Counted from the stretch's first letter, positions 1 to 6,794 are shown. The stretch: DNA of 50,766 bases from Ancylobacter novellus (GCA_003241485.1 QFQD01000020.1:1-50766), one strand, 5' to 3'. Program-made: numbers and translations. Notes: a model not told the origin generated them from the sequence alone.

Positions 1-318
1 GGCGGCGGGCTGACCGAGAACCTGCCGCGCGTGCTGCCCAAGCACACGGTCGGGCGCATCGACCTCACCGGGCTGCCGGTGCCGCCCGTGTTCCGCTGGC
101 TGGCGCAGGTCGGCAAGGTTGCCCCTGAGGAGATGCTGCGCGCCTTCAATTGCGGCATTGGCATGGTCGTGGTCTGCGCGCCGGAAGACGCCGAGACGGT
201 GGCCGACGCCTTCGCTGATGCGGGCGAAGAGGTGATCCACCTCGGCGTTATCGAGCCGGCTGAAGGCAAGGCGCATGTGGCCTATGACGGCACGCTCGCC
301 GTCGACGCCCCGCTCTGA
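1..318 (+). CDS. purM: Phosphoribosylformylglycinamidine cyclo-ligase (AIR synthetase), C-terminal part
   Basis: This is the last 105 residues of PurM; the gene begins upstream of the window. PurM closes the ring of FGAM with ATP to give AIR, the fifth step of purine synthesis, in the cytosol. The visible part starts at the conserved glycine-rich GGGLTENLPR motif of the C-terminal AIRS domain. It continues through the FNCGIGM strand and ends in the usual short C-terminal segment. The family is normally about 345-355 residues, so roughly 240 are missing because of the window edge, not because of a mutation. purN follows 15 bp downstream on the same strand, the usual purM-purN pair. Confidence 0.95.
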   Translation, partial: GGGLTENLPRVLPKHTVGRIDLTGLPVPPVFRWLAQVGKVAPEEMLRAFNCGIGMVVVCAPEDAETVADAFADAGEEVIHLGVIEPAEGKAHVAYDGTLAVDAPL

Positions 319-333
319 CGGACAGGTGACGCC

Positions 334-987
334 ATGACCAAGCCGCGCGTGGCCGTCCTCATCTCCGGGCGCGGCTCCAACATGATGTCGCTGATCGAAG
401 CCGCCAGCGCGCCGGGCTATCCGGTCGAGATCGCCGTGGTGGTCTCGAACCGCCCGGATGCCCATGGCCTTGCCCGTGCGCAGGCCGCGAACATCCCGAC
501 GCGGACGGTCGACCACAAGGCCTATGCCGACCGCGCCAACTTCGATGCGGCACTCGACGCGGTGCTGGAAGACGAACAGGTCGATCTCGTCTGCCTCGCC
601 GGATTCATGCGTCTGCTCACCGCCGAGTTCACGCGCAAATGGTTCGGCCGGATGATCAACATCCACCCCGCCCTGCTGCCCAGCTTCAAGGGCCTGCACA
701 CGCATGAGCGGGCGCTGGAGGAAGGCGTGCGCATCCACGGCTGCACCGTGCACTTCGTCACGCCGGAGATGGATGTCGGCCCGATCATCATGCAGGCAGC
801 CGTGCCGGTGCTGGACGGCGACACGCCGGAGACGCTGGGCGCGCGCGTTCTCGCGCAGGAGCACCTCATCTATCCCGCCGCGCTGCGCCTCGTCGCGGAA
901 GGCCGCGCCACGCTGCAGGACGGCCGCGTCGTGCTCGACGAATTCCAGCTGGCACCGCCCGCGCTGGTGGTGCCTCCCTGCGCATGA
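334..987 (+). CDS. purN: Phosphoribosylglycinamide formyltransferase 1
   Basis: PurN transfers a formyl group from 10-formyltetrahydrofolate to GAR to make FGAR (third step of purine synthesis). The 217-residue protein matches the family length (about 212 in E. coli). The N-terminal phosphate-binding loop ISGRGSN is at residues 10-16. The catalytic trio is visible as N109 and H111 in INIHPALLP and D147 in DVGPII. The ATG at 334 lies 15 bp after the purM stop, with a GACAGGTGA stretch as ribosome site, so the two genes are probably one transcript. Nothing unusual was seen. Confidence 0.97.
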   Translation: MTKPRVAVLISGRGSNMMSLIEAASAPGYPVEIAVVVSNRPDAHGLARAQAANIPTRTVDHKAYADRANFDAALDAVLEDEQVDLVCLAGFMRLLTAEFTRKWFGRMINIHPALLPSFKGLHTHERALEEGVRIHGCTVHFVTPEMDVGPIIMQAAVPVLDGDTPETLGARVLAQEHLIYPAALRLVAEGRATLQDGRVVLDEFQLAPPALVVPPCA

Positions 988-1009
988 AGCGACGCCGGCG
1001 GCGGCGTCC

Positions 1010-1504
1010 TTACTTGAGCGCGGATTCGACGGTTTTGCGAATCCAAGCCTCGGCCGAGACGCCCCCGGCCTGCGCCTTGGCGTTGATGGCATCGACGGCC
1101 GCAGGCGGGAAGGCCACGTCGAGAATGACCGCGTCCGCGCCGTCGAGCGCATAGACGGTTCGCGTCAGGCGCGCCGCAAACCGGTTCACCAGCGTCGCCT
1201 TCTGCGCGTCGGTCAGTCCGCTCCGCTTGGCCACATCGGGGCAATAGGCGGCAATCATGCCGTCGATTATCAGCACCGGGTTGACGCCCTGCCCGCGCAG
1301 CGTGGTGACGGCGGTATTCATCGCCTCGACATTGTCCAGCGCATCACCCTTCGGCAAGGCCGCCTGAATGCGGGCGTCGCCCGCCACCTCCAGCGGCTTG
1401 GTCGGGCACTCGAAGCCGCTAGCGGCTGCCGCCGGCGCCGCGGCGACGACGCAGGCCGCGACCAGGCTCAGGGCGACGGTGGAACGCAGGTTCGCTGACC
1501 TCAT
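1010..1504 (-). CDS. Small exported protein of unknown function, coupled to the oxidoreductase
   Basis: I do not recognise this family. The 164-residue product starts with a clear signal peptide: MRSANLR, a hydrophobic stretch to about residue 22, then an AAA-type cleavage region near residue 28. The mature part has two cysteines (FECP near the new N terminus and AYCPD in the middle) that could form a disulfide. The rest looks like a small helical periplasmic protein with no metal or haem motif that I can see. Its ATG overlaps the stop of the upstream molybdopterin oxidoreductase gene (ATGA), which implies translational coupling. A periplasmic partner for a seemingly cytosolic enzyme is odd; see the findings. 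Confidence 0.75.
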   Translation of the reverse strand: MRSANLRSTVALSLVAACVVAAAPAAAASGFECPTKPLEVAGDARIQAALPKGDALDNVEAMNTAVTTLRGQGVNPVLIIDGMIAAYCPDVAKRSGLTDAQKATLVNRFAARLTRTVYALDGADAVILDVAFPPAAVDAINAKAQAGGVSAEAWIRKTVESALK

Positions 1505-3612
1505 TCGCTCACTCCACTTAGCTGTTTCGCAGGCTCGATCCGAACCCGGTTGTCGTGCAGCGCCGCGCCGCCAAAGGGAACGACGGGATCGGCACCGGTC
1601 AGGCTGTTGATGCCGCGACCGCCTTCATGCGCGCCATTCGGCCAGATCGATTCCGCCACCACCACGCCGCGCCGCACGCCGTCGAACAGCTGCACATGCA
1701 GCAGCACCTCGCCGCGCGCACTCGCCACCCGCACCAGATCGCCGGTGTCGACGGCGAGCGCCGCCGCGTCGTCGGGATGGATCATCAGCTCGGGCCGCTT
1801 CTCGCGGGCCAGCGAACTCGGCGTCTCGGTGAAGGTGGAATTGAGGAAGGAACGGGCCGGCGCCGTCACCAGACGGAACGGGAAGTCGGCCGTCGCCTCC
1901 TCTATGATGTCCCAGTGGTCCGGCCATTGCGGCATCGGCGCGTGATCCCACGGCTTGTCCGGCCGCGAGAACGGCACATTGGCCCAGTCCGGCCTCAGGT
2001 GGAACCGGCCATCCGGCCAGTTGAAGCCCTTGAGGTAGTGCGCCGTTTCAAAATCGGGCTGCACGTCGATGAAGTGCTTCTGCTCCAGTTCCTCCAGCGT
2101 GCCGCGCCCGCTCGCCTGCAGCGTCCAGTCGGCGATCTCCCGTGCGCTCATGCCGAAGCCGGCGTGTTCGGCGCCGAGCCGCTCGGCCAGCGCGCAGATC
2201 ACCTCATGGTTCGAGCGGCATTCGCCCGGTGGGTCGACCAGCCGGGGGCCGAGCAGGACATACTGGTTGCCGCCACCCTGATAGATATCGTCGTGCTCGG
2301 TGAACATGGTCGCCGGCAGCACGATGTCGGCCATGCGGGCCGTCTCGGTCATGAACTGCTCGTGCACGGCGACGAACAGGTCCTCGCGGGCGAAGCCGCG
2401 CAGCACCTTGTCCTGATCGGGCGCCACCGACACCGGATTGGTGCTCTGGATCAGCATGGCGGCGACCGGCGGGCCGCCCTGCAGCGCCTCGGGATCTCCG
2501 GTCAGGATATCGCCTATGCGCGACTGGTCGAGCCGGCGCGCGGCGATGCCGGGGATGTCCAGCCCCTCGATAAGCTGTTTGTTCCAGCGAAAGATCGCGC
2601 CATTGGTGTGAAAGGCGCCGCCGCCCTCGTGCTGCCACAGGCCGGCGACGGTGGCGATACAGCTGACCGCGTGCATGTTGACCGCGCCATTGCGCGAGCG
2701 CGTGAAACCATAGCCCGCACGGATGTAGGTGCGCGGCGTGCGCCCGATGGCATGCGCGAAGGCCTCGATCTCTGCCGCCGGCAGGCCGGTGATCGCCTCG
2801 GCCCATTGCGGCGTGCGCGCCTGCAGATGCGCCTCCAGCCCCGCCGGATCGTCGGCGAACTGCGCGAGATAGGCCCGGTCGGCGAGATTGTCGCGGAACA
2901 GCACATGCATGATCGCGCAGGCCAGCGCCCCGTCCGTGCCGGGACGGATCAGCACCGGGATGTCCGCCTGCTCCATGGTGGGCGAGCGGTAGACATCGAT
3001 GACGGCGATCTTCGCTCCCCGGTCCTTCCGCGCGCGGATGGCGTGGGTCATCACATTGACCTGCGTGGCGACGGGATTGGTGCCCCAGATCACCACGAGG
3101 TCGGCCTTGGCGATCTCGCGCGGGTCCGGCCCGGCGAGCTTGCCGGTTCCGGCCATGAAGCCGCCCCAGGCGGGATTGACGCAGATGGAGGAGAAGAAGC
3201 GCGAGTAGCCCTTGGCGTGGGTCAGCCGGTTGATGCCGTCGCGCATCACCAGGCCCATCGTCCCCGCATAGTAATAGGGCCAGATCGCCTCCGCCCCATA
3301 GCGCTGCTCCGCCTCGCGGAAGCGGTGCGCAATCTCGTCCAGCGCCTCGTCCCAGGTGATCGGCGCGAAGGCGCCCTCCCCCTTCGCGCCGATGCGGCGC
3401 AGCGGGTGGGTGAGACGGTCCGCATGGTTTGCCCGCTCGGCATAGCGCGAGACCTTCGCGCAGATGACGCCGGCCGTGTAGGTGTTGCCGCGCGATCCGC
3501 GCACCCGGCCGATACGCCCGCCGGAGATGTCGATCTCCAGCGCACAGGTCGAGGGGCAGTCATGAGGGCAGGCCGAATGGCCGGTCTGGACGGGGAAACT
3601 GTGCTGATTCAT
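1501..3612 (-). CDS. Molybdopterin oxidoreductase with N-terminal iron-sulfur site
   Basis: This is a 703-residue member of the DMSO-reductase superfamily (molybdopterin guanine dinucleotide enzymes). It opens with a [4Fe-4S]-type cysteine pattern, CPHDCPSTC plus a fourth cysteine in GVICAK about 27 residues later. It then shows the pterin-binding WGTNP and TNPV segments, ADIVLPATMF and the C-terminal molydop-binding domain. No twin-arginine signal is present, so it is probably cytosolic; the substrate is unknown. An in-frame ATG at 3654 would add 14 residues, but that stretch is a perfect 10-bp hairpin. I chose the ATG at 3612, which has GGAG nine bases upstream, inside the hairpin. The stop overlaps the next gene (ATGA). 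The molybdenum ligand is not certain. Confidence 0.88.
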   Translation of the reverse strand: MNQHSFPVQTGHSACPHDCPSTCALEIDISGGRIGRVRGSRGNTYTAGVICAKVSRYAERANHADRLTHPLRRIGAKGEGAFAPITWDEALDEIAHRFREAEQRYGAEAIWPYYYAGTMGLVMRDGINRLTHAKGYSRFFSSICVNPAWGGFMAGTGKLAGPDPREIAKADLVVIWGTNPVATQVNVMTHAIRARKDRGAKIAVIDVYRSPTMEQADIPVLIRPGTDGALACAIMHVLFRDNLADRAYLAQFADDPAGLEAHLQARTPQWAEAITGLPAAEIEAFAHAIGRTPRTYIRAGYGFTRSRNGAVNMHAVSCIATVAGLWQHEGGGAFHTNGAIFRWNKQLIEGLDIPGIAARRLDQSRIGDILTGDPEALQGGPPVAAMLIQSTNPVSVAPDQDKVLRGFAREDLFVAVHEQFMTETARMADIVLPATMFTEHDDIYQGGGNQYVLLGPRLVDPPGECRSNHEVICALAERLGAEHAGFGMSAREIADWTLQASGRGTLEELEQKHFIDVQPDFETAHYLKGFNWPDGRFHLRPDWANVPFSRPDKPWDHAPMPQWPDHWDIIEEATADFPFRLVTAPARSFLNSTFTETPSSLAREKRPELMIHPDDAAALAVDTGDLVRVASARGEVLLHVQLFDGVRRGVVVAESIWPNGAHEGGRGINSLTGADPVVPFGGAALHDNRVRIEPAKQLSGVSE

Positions 3613-3617
3613 GAAAA

Positions 3618-3647
3618 GGCGCTCCGCCAGCATCCTAGCGGAGCGCC
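3618..3647 (-). terminator. Perfect 10-bp hairpin with U-run abutting a start codon (terminator or attenuator)
   Basis: On the minus strand GGCGCTCCGC and GCGGAGCGCC form a perfect 10-bp stem around a 10-base loop, followed by TTTTC and then the ATG at 3612. It looks like an intrinsic terminator for the terC gene that ends at 3696. The 3' arm also contains the GGAG ribosome site of the oxidoreductase gene, so it could equally limit that gene's translation. Confidence 0.65.
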
Positions 3648-3663
3648 CATTCATTTAACACCC

Positions 3664-3684
3664 TGCGGGGTCAATCCCCCCGCA
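3664..3684 (-). terminator. G/C hairpin after the first terC stop
   Basis: A 7-bp stem (TGCGGGG with CCCCGCA) and 7-base loop lie 12 bases after the terC stop codon on the minus strand. No T-run follows it directly. Together with the hairpin at 3618-3647 it makes a tandem structure in the terC-oxidoreductase gap. Confidence 0.35.
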
Positions 3685-3695
3685 AGCCTGCCGGC

Positions 3696-4448
3696 TCAGT
3701 GCGAGCCGACAGCCGCCGCCGAGCGGCGGTTCTTGGTGAAGAGGCCGAAGCCAACCACGAAGATCGCGCCGATCACCGCTGCGAGGTAATGCGGCAGCGC
3801 CGCCGGCTTGAGGCCGACCGGATCCTCGGGATCGGCGACCTCCTCGACCAGGCCCGGCGAGAAGCTCTGCATGGCTTCCAGCGCGAACTTGTCGCTCACC
3901 AGCATCTCGCCGGCGATCCAGCCCAGCAGTGCCGCGCCGAACCAGATGAGGATCGGAAAGCGCGAGATCAGCTTCAGGATGATCTGCGAGCCGAACACGA
4001 TCAGCGGGATGGTCAGCAGCAGGCCGAAGATGAACAGTTCGGCATGGCCGCGCGCGGCAGCGGCGATGGCGACGACATTGTCGAGGCTCATCACGGCGTC
4101 GGCGATGGCGATGGTGCGCACGGCCTTCCACAGGCTGTCCGCGCCCTCGACATGATGGCCCTCGCCGCCTTCATCGAGCACGAGCTTGATCGCGATCCAG
4201 AACAGCAGCAGCGCGCCGACCACCTTCAGCAGCGGCACGCCGAGCAGGTAGGATACGGCCAGGGCGAAGAGGATGCGCAGGCCGACGGCGGCGCCGGCAC
4301 CGAGCAGGATGCCCCATTTGCGCTGCTTCTCCGGCAGGGAGCGGCAGGCAAGGGCGATGACCACGGCATTGTCGCCGGAGAGCAGCAGGTCGATCCAGAT
4401 GATCTGGAGCAGGGCCACCCAGAAGATAGGGCTAGAGAAATCCATCAT
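3696..4448 (-). CDS. TerC/YjbE-family integral membrane protein (copy 1)
   Basis: This 250-residue membrane protein belongs to the TerC superfamily, YjbE-like branch, with probable metal-ion (manganese) transport activity by family knowledge. Two conserved inverted motifs carry the key acidic residues: LLSGDNAVVIA near residue 25 and VMSLDNVVAIAAA near residue 120, each in a transmembrane helix. About seven hydrophobic segments are visible. A cytoplasmic loop DEGGEGHHVEG lies before the second half. Two adjacent ATGs (4448, 4445) are possible; AGAGG is better spaced for 4445. The second terC paralogue lies upstream on the same strand, separated by a terminator and a palindrome, so each has its own control. 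Confidence 0.9.
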   Translation of the reverse strand: MMDFSSPIFWVALLQIIWIDLLLSGDNAVVIALACRSLPEKQRKWGILLGAGAAVGLRILFALAVSYLLGVPLLKVVGALLLFWIAIKLVLDEGGEGHHVEGADSLWKAVRTIAIADAVMSLDNVVAIAAAARGHAELFIFGLLLTIPLIVFGSQIILKLISRFPILIWFGAALLGWIAGEMLVSDKFALEAMQSFSPGLVEEVADPEDPVGLKPAALPHYLAAVIGAIFVVGFGLFTKNRRSAAAVGSH

Positions 4449-4517
4449 GTCCTCTCTGGTCGTCGAATGTGTTCACGTCGTCGCGCCAGGACTTCCCGCA
4501 CCCGACCAGTTCTGCCG

Positions 4518-4559
4518 ACAGGCAACTGGTATACTTTATTAAGTACGCCAGTTGCCTGT
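4518..4559. promoter_or_regulatory. 42-bp palindrome overlapping the likely promoter of terC copy 1
   Basis: ACAGGCAACTGG at 4518-4529 is the exact reverse complement of CCAGTTGCCTGT at 4548-4559. The inner arms also pair with two mismatches around a TATT centre. On the minus strand a sigma-70-like promoter, TTGCGG-N17-TTAATA, runs into it, with the -10 box at the centre of the palindrome. This fits an operator, although the same DNA could fold as an RNA hairpin. It lies 70 bp from the start codon. Confidence 0.5.
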
Positions 4560-4572
4560 CCGCAAACTGAAA

Positions 4573-4604
4573 GCGCCCACGACCTCATGCAAGGTCGCGG
4601 GCGC
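4573..4604 (-). terminator. Intrinsic terminator of terC copy 2
   Basis: On the minus strand GCGCCCGCGACCT and AGGTCGTGGGCGC pair over 13 bp (one G-U) around TGCATG, followed by TTTC. It begins 25 bp after the stop of the upstream terC gene. Confidence 0.8.
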
Positions 4605-4628
4605 CCAGGGAGGGAACCAGCCGTCGCG

Positions 4629-5330
4629 TCAGGCGTGCGGCGCAGCCGAATGACCGCCGCGCAGGCGGGTGATGGTCCAGCCAATGGCCAGCACCAACGC
4701 CGCACCCGTCGCAGCCGCGACATATTCAAAGTGGTGGACGACGGCCTCGCCGAAATATTCGAGAACCTTGATGTCCGAGACGAACATTTCGCCCGCGACC
4801 CAGCCCAGCAGCGCCGCGCCGGCCCACACCAGGAAGGGGAAGCGCGACAGCAGCCCCATGATGAGCGCCGCGCCAGCGATAATCATCGGGATGGAGATAA
4901 CGAGGCCGATGATGATCAGCGTCCAGTTCCCGTCGGCCACCGCCGCGATGGCGACGACGTTGTCCAGGCTCATGACGAGGTCGGCGACAGCAATGGTGCC
5001 GACTGCGCGCCACAGGCTTTCATGCGCGGCAACGCCACCCTCTTCGCCTTCCGCCTCGGGGACGACGAGGTCGACGGCGATGTACATCAGCGCCAGCGAG
5101 CCGATGACGCGCAGCCAGGGCAGGCCGAGCAGAACCGCGATGATCGCGGTGAAGACGATGCGCATGCCCACCGCGACGGCGGCGCCGAGCACCATGCCCG
5201 TGCGGCGCATGTGATCGGGCAGCGAGCGGCAGGCCATGGCGATCACCACGGCGTTGTCGCCCGAGAGCAGCACGTTGATCCAGATGATCTTCAGCAGCGC
5301 TAGCCAGAATAGCGGCTCAAGGTAATTCAT
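4629..5330 (-). CDS. TerC/YjbE-family integral membrane protein (copy 2)
   Basis: This 233-residue paralogue of the neighbouring gene has the same paired motifs, VLLSGDNAVVIAMACRSLP near residue 22 and VMSLDNVVAIAAV near residue 115. The acidic aspartates and asparagines in membrane helices are those thought to bind the metal ion in this family. About seven hydrophobic helices are visible. The start at 5330 (MNYLEP) is chosen because it aligns with the MMDFSS start of copy 1 and has GAGGG upstream; an open frame continuing further upstream encodes no TerC sequence. It is preceded by a long structured leader and followed by its own terminator. Related genes in other bacteria are often under manganese riboswitches. 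Confidence 0.9.
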   Translation of the reverse strand: MNYLEPLFWLALLKIIWINVLLSGDNAVVIAMACRSLPDHMRRTGMVLGAAVAVGMRIVFTAIIAVLLGLPWLRVIGSLALMYIAVDLVVPEAEGEEGGVAAHESLWRAVGTIAVADLVMSLDNVVAIAAVADGNWTLIIIGLVISIPMIIAGAALIMGLLSRFPFLVWAGAALLGWVAGEMFVSDIKVLEYFGEAVVHHFEYVAAATGAALVLAIGWTITRLRGGHSAAPHA

Positions 5331-5620
5331 TGATACGGTTTCCCTCACCGCTCGCCTTGAAGGCGAGACTCGATATGGATTATCGGCGTTGGCGCGCCGT
5401 GCTACGGTGAGGCAAGAGGAGGTGGCTCCGGCGGGCCCACTCCCGGGCGCTCTTGGCGCGCCAATAACGGCATCCCCGCTGCGGGCCACTTCTCCGTGGC
5501 CGGACCCCCGCAGCGCCCATGGCAGCAACATACATAATAATCTATGCGGTGGCCAAGCCCAGGAAGCAAAAATTCCTGAGGTAATCGTGCTGCGAGCGCA
5601 CAATGTTGCGCTGCCCTGCA
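5331..5620 (-). promoter_or_regulatory. Structured 5' leader and promoter region of terC copy 2
   Basis: This gene-free stretch between the ndk terminator and terC copy 2 holds several foldable elements for a minus-strand transcript. They are: a hairpin CTCGCC/GGCGAG at 5351-5367 next to the ribosome site; a long-range pair TTGGCGCGCC/GGCGCGCCAA (about 5391-5400 with 5455-5464); and a bulged two-part stem at 5477-5515 (CGCTGCG/CGCAGCG and GGCCAC/GTGGCC). An inverted repeat CAGGAA-N7-TTCCTG lies at 5560-5578. An AT-rich patch near 5530-5545 could be the promoter. The layout suits a metal riboswitch, but I could not match the yybP-ykoY core sequence. Confidence 0.4.
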
Positions 5621-5656
5621 AAAGAAAACGCCCCGCCCGGCGAACCGGACGGGGCG
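5621..5656 (-). terminator. Intrinsic terminator of ndk
   Basis: Minus-strand stem CGCCCCG-TCCGG with CCGGG-CGGGGCG closes a TTCG loop and is followed by TTTTCTTT. It starts about 35 bp after the ndk stop. Confidence 0.88.
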
Positions 5657-5691
5657 CGAACGCAGCGGAACACGCCGCGAAGACTGGTCGA

Positions 5692-6114
5692 TCAGCCGAC
5701 GATCTCGTTCCCGGCGAAGAACTGGGCGATCTCGATCGCGGCGTTCTCGAGGCTGTCGGAGCCATGCGCCGAATTCTCGCCGACCGACAGGGCGAATTCC
5801 TTGCGGATGGTGCCCTCGGCGGCATTCGCCGGGTTGGTGGCGCCCATCACGTCGCGATACTTGGCGACGGCGTTCTCGCCTTCCAGCACCTGCACGACGA
5901 TCGGCTCGGAAATCATGAAGTCGACGAGCTCGCCGAAGAAGGGGCGCTCCTTGTGCACGCCGTAGAAGGTCTCGGCCTGCGCGCGGGTGAGGAGGATACG
6001 CTTCTGCGCAACGATGCGCAGGCCGGCCTTCTCGATGGTGGCGTTGATCGCGCCCGTCAGGTTACGGCGGGTCGCATCCGGCTTGATGATCGAAAAGGTG
6101 CGCTCGAGCGCCAT
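5692..6114 (-). CDS. ndk: Nucleoside diphosphate kinase
   Basis: Ndk moves the terminal phosphate of ATP to other nucleoside diphosphates through a phosphohistidine. The 140-residue length is exactly typical. The active-site histidine is H117 in NSAHGSDS. K11 in IIKPDA and the FYGVHKERPFF segment of the nucleotide site are also present. The gene stands alone, with a strong terminator behind it and a divergent small gene (6355) in front. A 240-bp shared upstream region separates the two starts. Confidence 0.98.
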   Translation of the reverse strand: MALERTFSIIKPDATRRNLTGAINATIEKAGLRIVAQKRILLTRAQAETFYGVHKERPFFGELVDFMISEPIVVQVLEGENAVAKYRDVMGATNPANAAEGTIRKEFALSVGENSAHGSDSLENAAIEIAQFFAGNEIVG

Positions 6115-6280
6115 GACGTTCGTTCCTTGAAACAGTGGAAATAGGTTGGGAGTGCGTTTCGCAGCGGCTTATAGCGGCGCCCCCGCGCGCCGACAAGATG
6201 ACCCGCGAAACACCGCTGCTTGCGGCGCCTATCAACACGGCGTGCACAGCCGCAACTATCGGGCGGACTCCGCTTGCGGG

Positions 6281-6305
6281 GGAACCCGCGCGGGCGCATC
6301 TGGTT
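6281..6305 (+). promoter_or_regulatory. Possible EcfG-type promoter of the first small exported protein
   Basis: GGAAC at 6281-6285, a 16-base spacer and GGTT at 6302-6305 match the general-stress sigma EcfG consensus (GGAAC-N16/17-CGTT) except for one base. It ends 49 bp before the ATG at 6355. It is weaker than the site at 6600 but lies in front of a related gene. Confidence 0.4.
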
Positions 6306-6354
6306 TACGGCGAAAGTGGCGGGATGTCGGCCATGACGCTGGGGATGCCTGAGT

Positions 6355-6570
6355 ATGAAGAAGTTGATTGTGACCGCCGTCGGGGCCTTGCTCCTGCTGG
6401 GCTGCGCCCTGCTGGTTCCGCGCATGCCCTTGTCGGACAGCCGCGCCGAGGCTGCCAATGTCGTGACCGCGGCGCCGAAGGGTTATCGGACCTGCTTCAC
6501 GGAGAGGCGGCTTGTATCCACCGGCACGCCCCGTCTCGAATCCACGCGCCGCTGCGTGTTCGATGACTAG
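6355..6570 (+). CDS. Tiny exported or lipidated two-cysteine protein, copy A
   Basis: I do not recognise this 71-residue protein. It begins MKKLIVTAVG followed by a hydrophobic core and LLGC at residues 14-17, which could be a lipobox with C17 as the lipidated residue. However, the hydrophobic run continues past C17, so a plain signal peptide cut near AEA (about residue 33) is also possible. The mature tail has C47 and C67 spaced by 19 residues and ends RRCVFDD. A similar C-x20-C tail occurs in the next gene, so the two may be distant paralogues. A possible EcfG-type promoter lies upstream, suggesting a general-stress gene. Confidence 0.65.
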   Translation: MKKLIVTAVGALLLLGCALLVPRMPLSDSRAEAANVVTAAPKGYRTCFTERRLVSTGTPRLESTRRCVFDD

Positions 6571-6599
6571 GTAACTTCACGACTTCATGAACAGGCCTT

Positions 6600-6625
6600 G
6601 GAACTTTATCCAGAGTACGTACGTT
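6600..6625 (+). promoter_or_regulatory. EcfG-type general-stress promoter
   Basis: GGAAC at 6600-6604, a 17-base spacer, and CGTT at 6622-6625 match exactly the promoter consensus known for EcfG/sigma-T of alphaproteobacteria. Transcription would start near 6632 and give a leader of about 175 bases before the ATG at 6809. Confidence 0.65.
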
Positions 6626-6639
6626 AAGTCGGTGTTAAC
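6624..6639. promoter_or_regulatory. Full CtrA-type binding site over the stress promoter
   Basis: TTAA at 6624-6627, seven bases, and TTAAC at 6635-6639 match the full consensus TTAA-N7-TTAAC of the alphaproteobacterial cell-cycle regulator CtrA. The site covers the -10 element and predicted start point of the EcfG-type promoter, a position expected for repression. It is also a perfect CGTTAA/TTAACG inverted repeat. Confidence 0.55.
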
Positions 6640-6663
6640 GGGCTCGAGAGGCAGACCACGGAT

Positions 6664-6687
6664 GAACGGAAGCAAAGTGCTTCGTTC
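6664..6687 (+). promoter_or_regulatory. Hairpin in the leader of small protein copy B
   Basis: GAAC-G-GAAGCA pairs with TGCTTC-GTTC over 10 bp with one bulged G and a three-base AAG loop. It sits in the untranslated leader between the predicted start point and the ATG at 6809. Confidence 0.35.
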
Positions 6688-6767
6688 CGATGTGCCGACC
6701 GCAGTAAGCGGCGGAAGAAGCCTTCCTGTGCCTGCAGTTGTGAGTATCGCAATGACGAGTTGATGGT

Positions 6768-6794
6768 CCGGTGGTTCTTTCCACCGGAAGGTGG
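6768..6794 (+). promoter_or_regulatory. Two mutually exclusive hairpins before the ribosome site
   Basis: CCGGTGG (6768-6774) can pair with CCACCGG (6781-6787) around TTCTTT. Alternatively, CCACC (6781-6785) can pair with GGTGG (6790-6794) around a GGAA tetraloop. Both structures compete for the same CCACC and end next to the AAGGGG ribosome site of the gene at 6809. Confidence 0.4.

Noticed and set aside
1555..3789. Very long open frame on the plus strand, opposite the molybdopterin oxidoreductase gene
   Set aside because: Its product is low-complexity (rich in R, H, A, G) and matches no family. The minus strand there encodes a full enzyme with clear motifs, and long antisense frames are normal in GC-rich DNA.
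5331..5620. Manganese riboswitch of the yybP-ykoY class before the second terC gene
   Set aside because: Not claimed as a feature of that class: the gene family fits, but I could not find the conserved GGGGAGUA-type core at the right place on the minus strand.
6589..6604. GAAC-N8-GAAC, similar to the alphaproteobacterial LexA box
   Set aside because: The alphaproteobacterial LexA site needs a spacing of seven; here it is eight, and the second GAAC belongs to the better EcfG -35 element.
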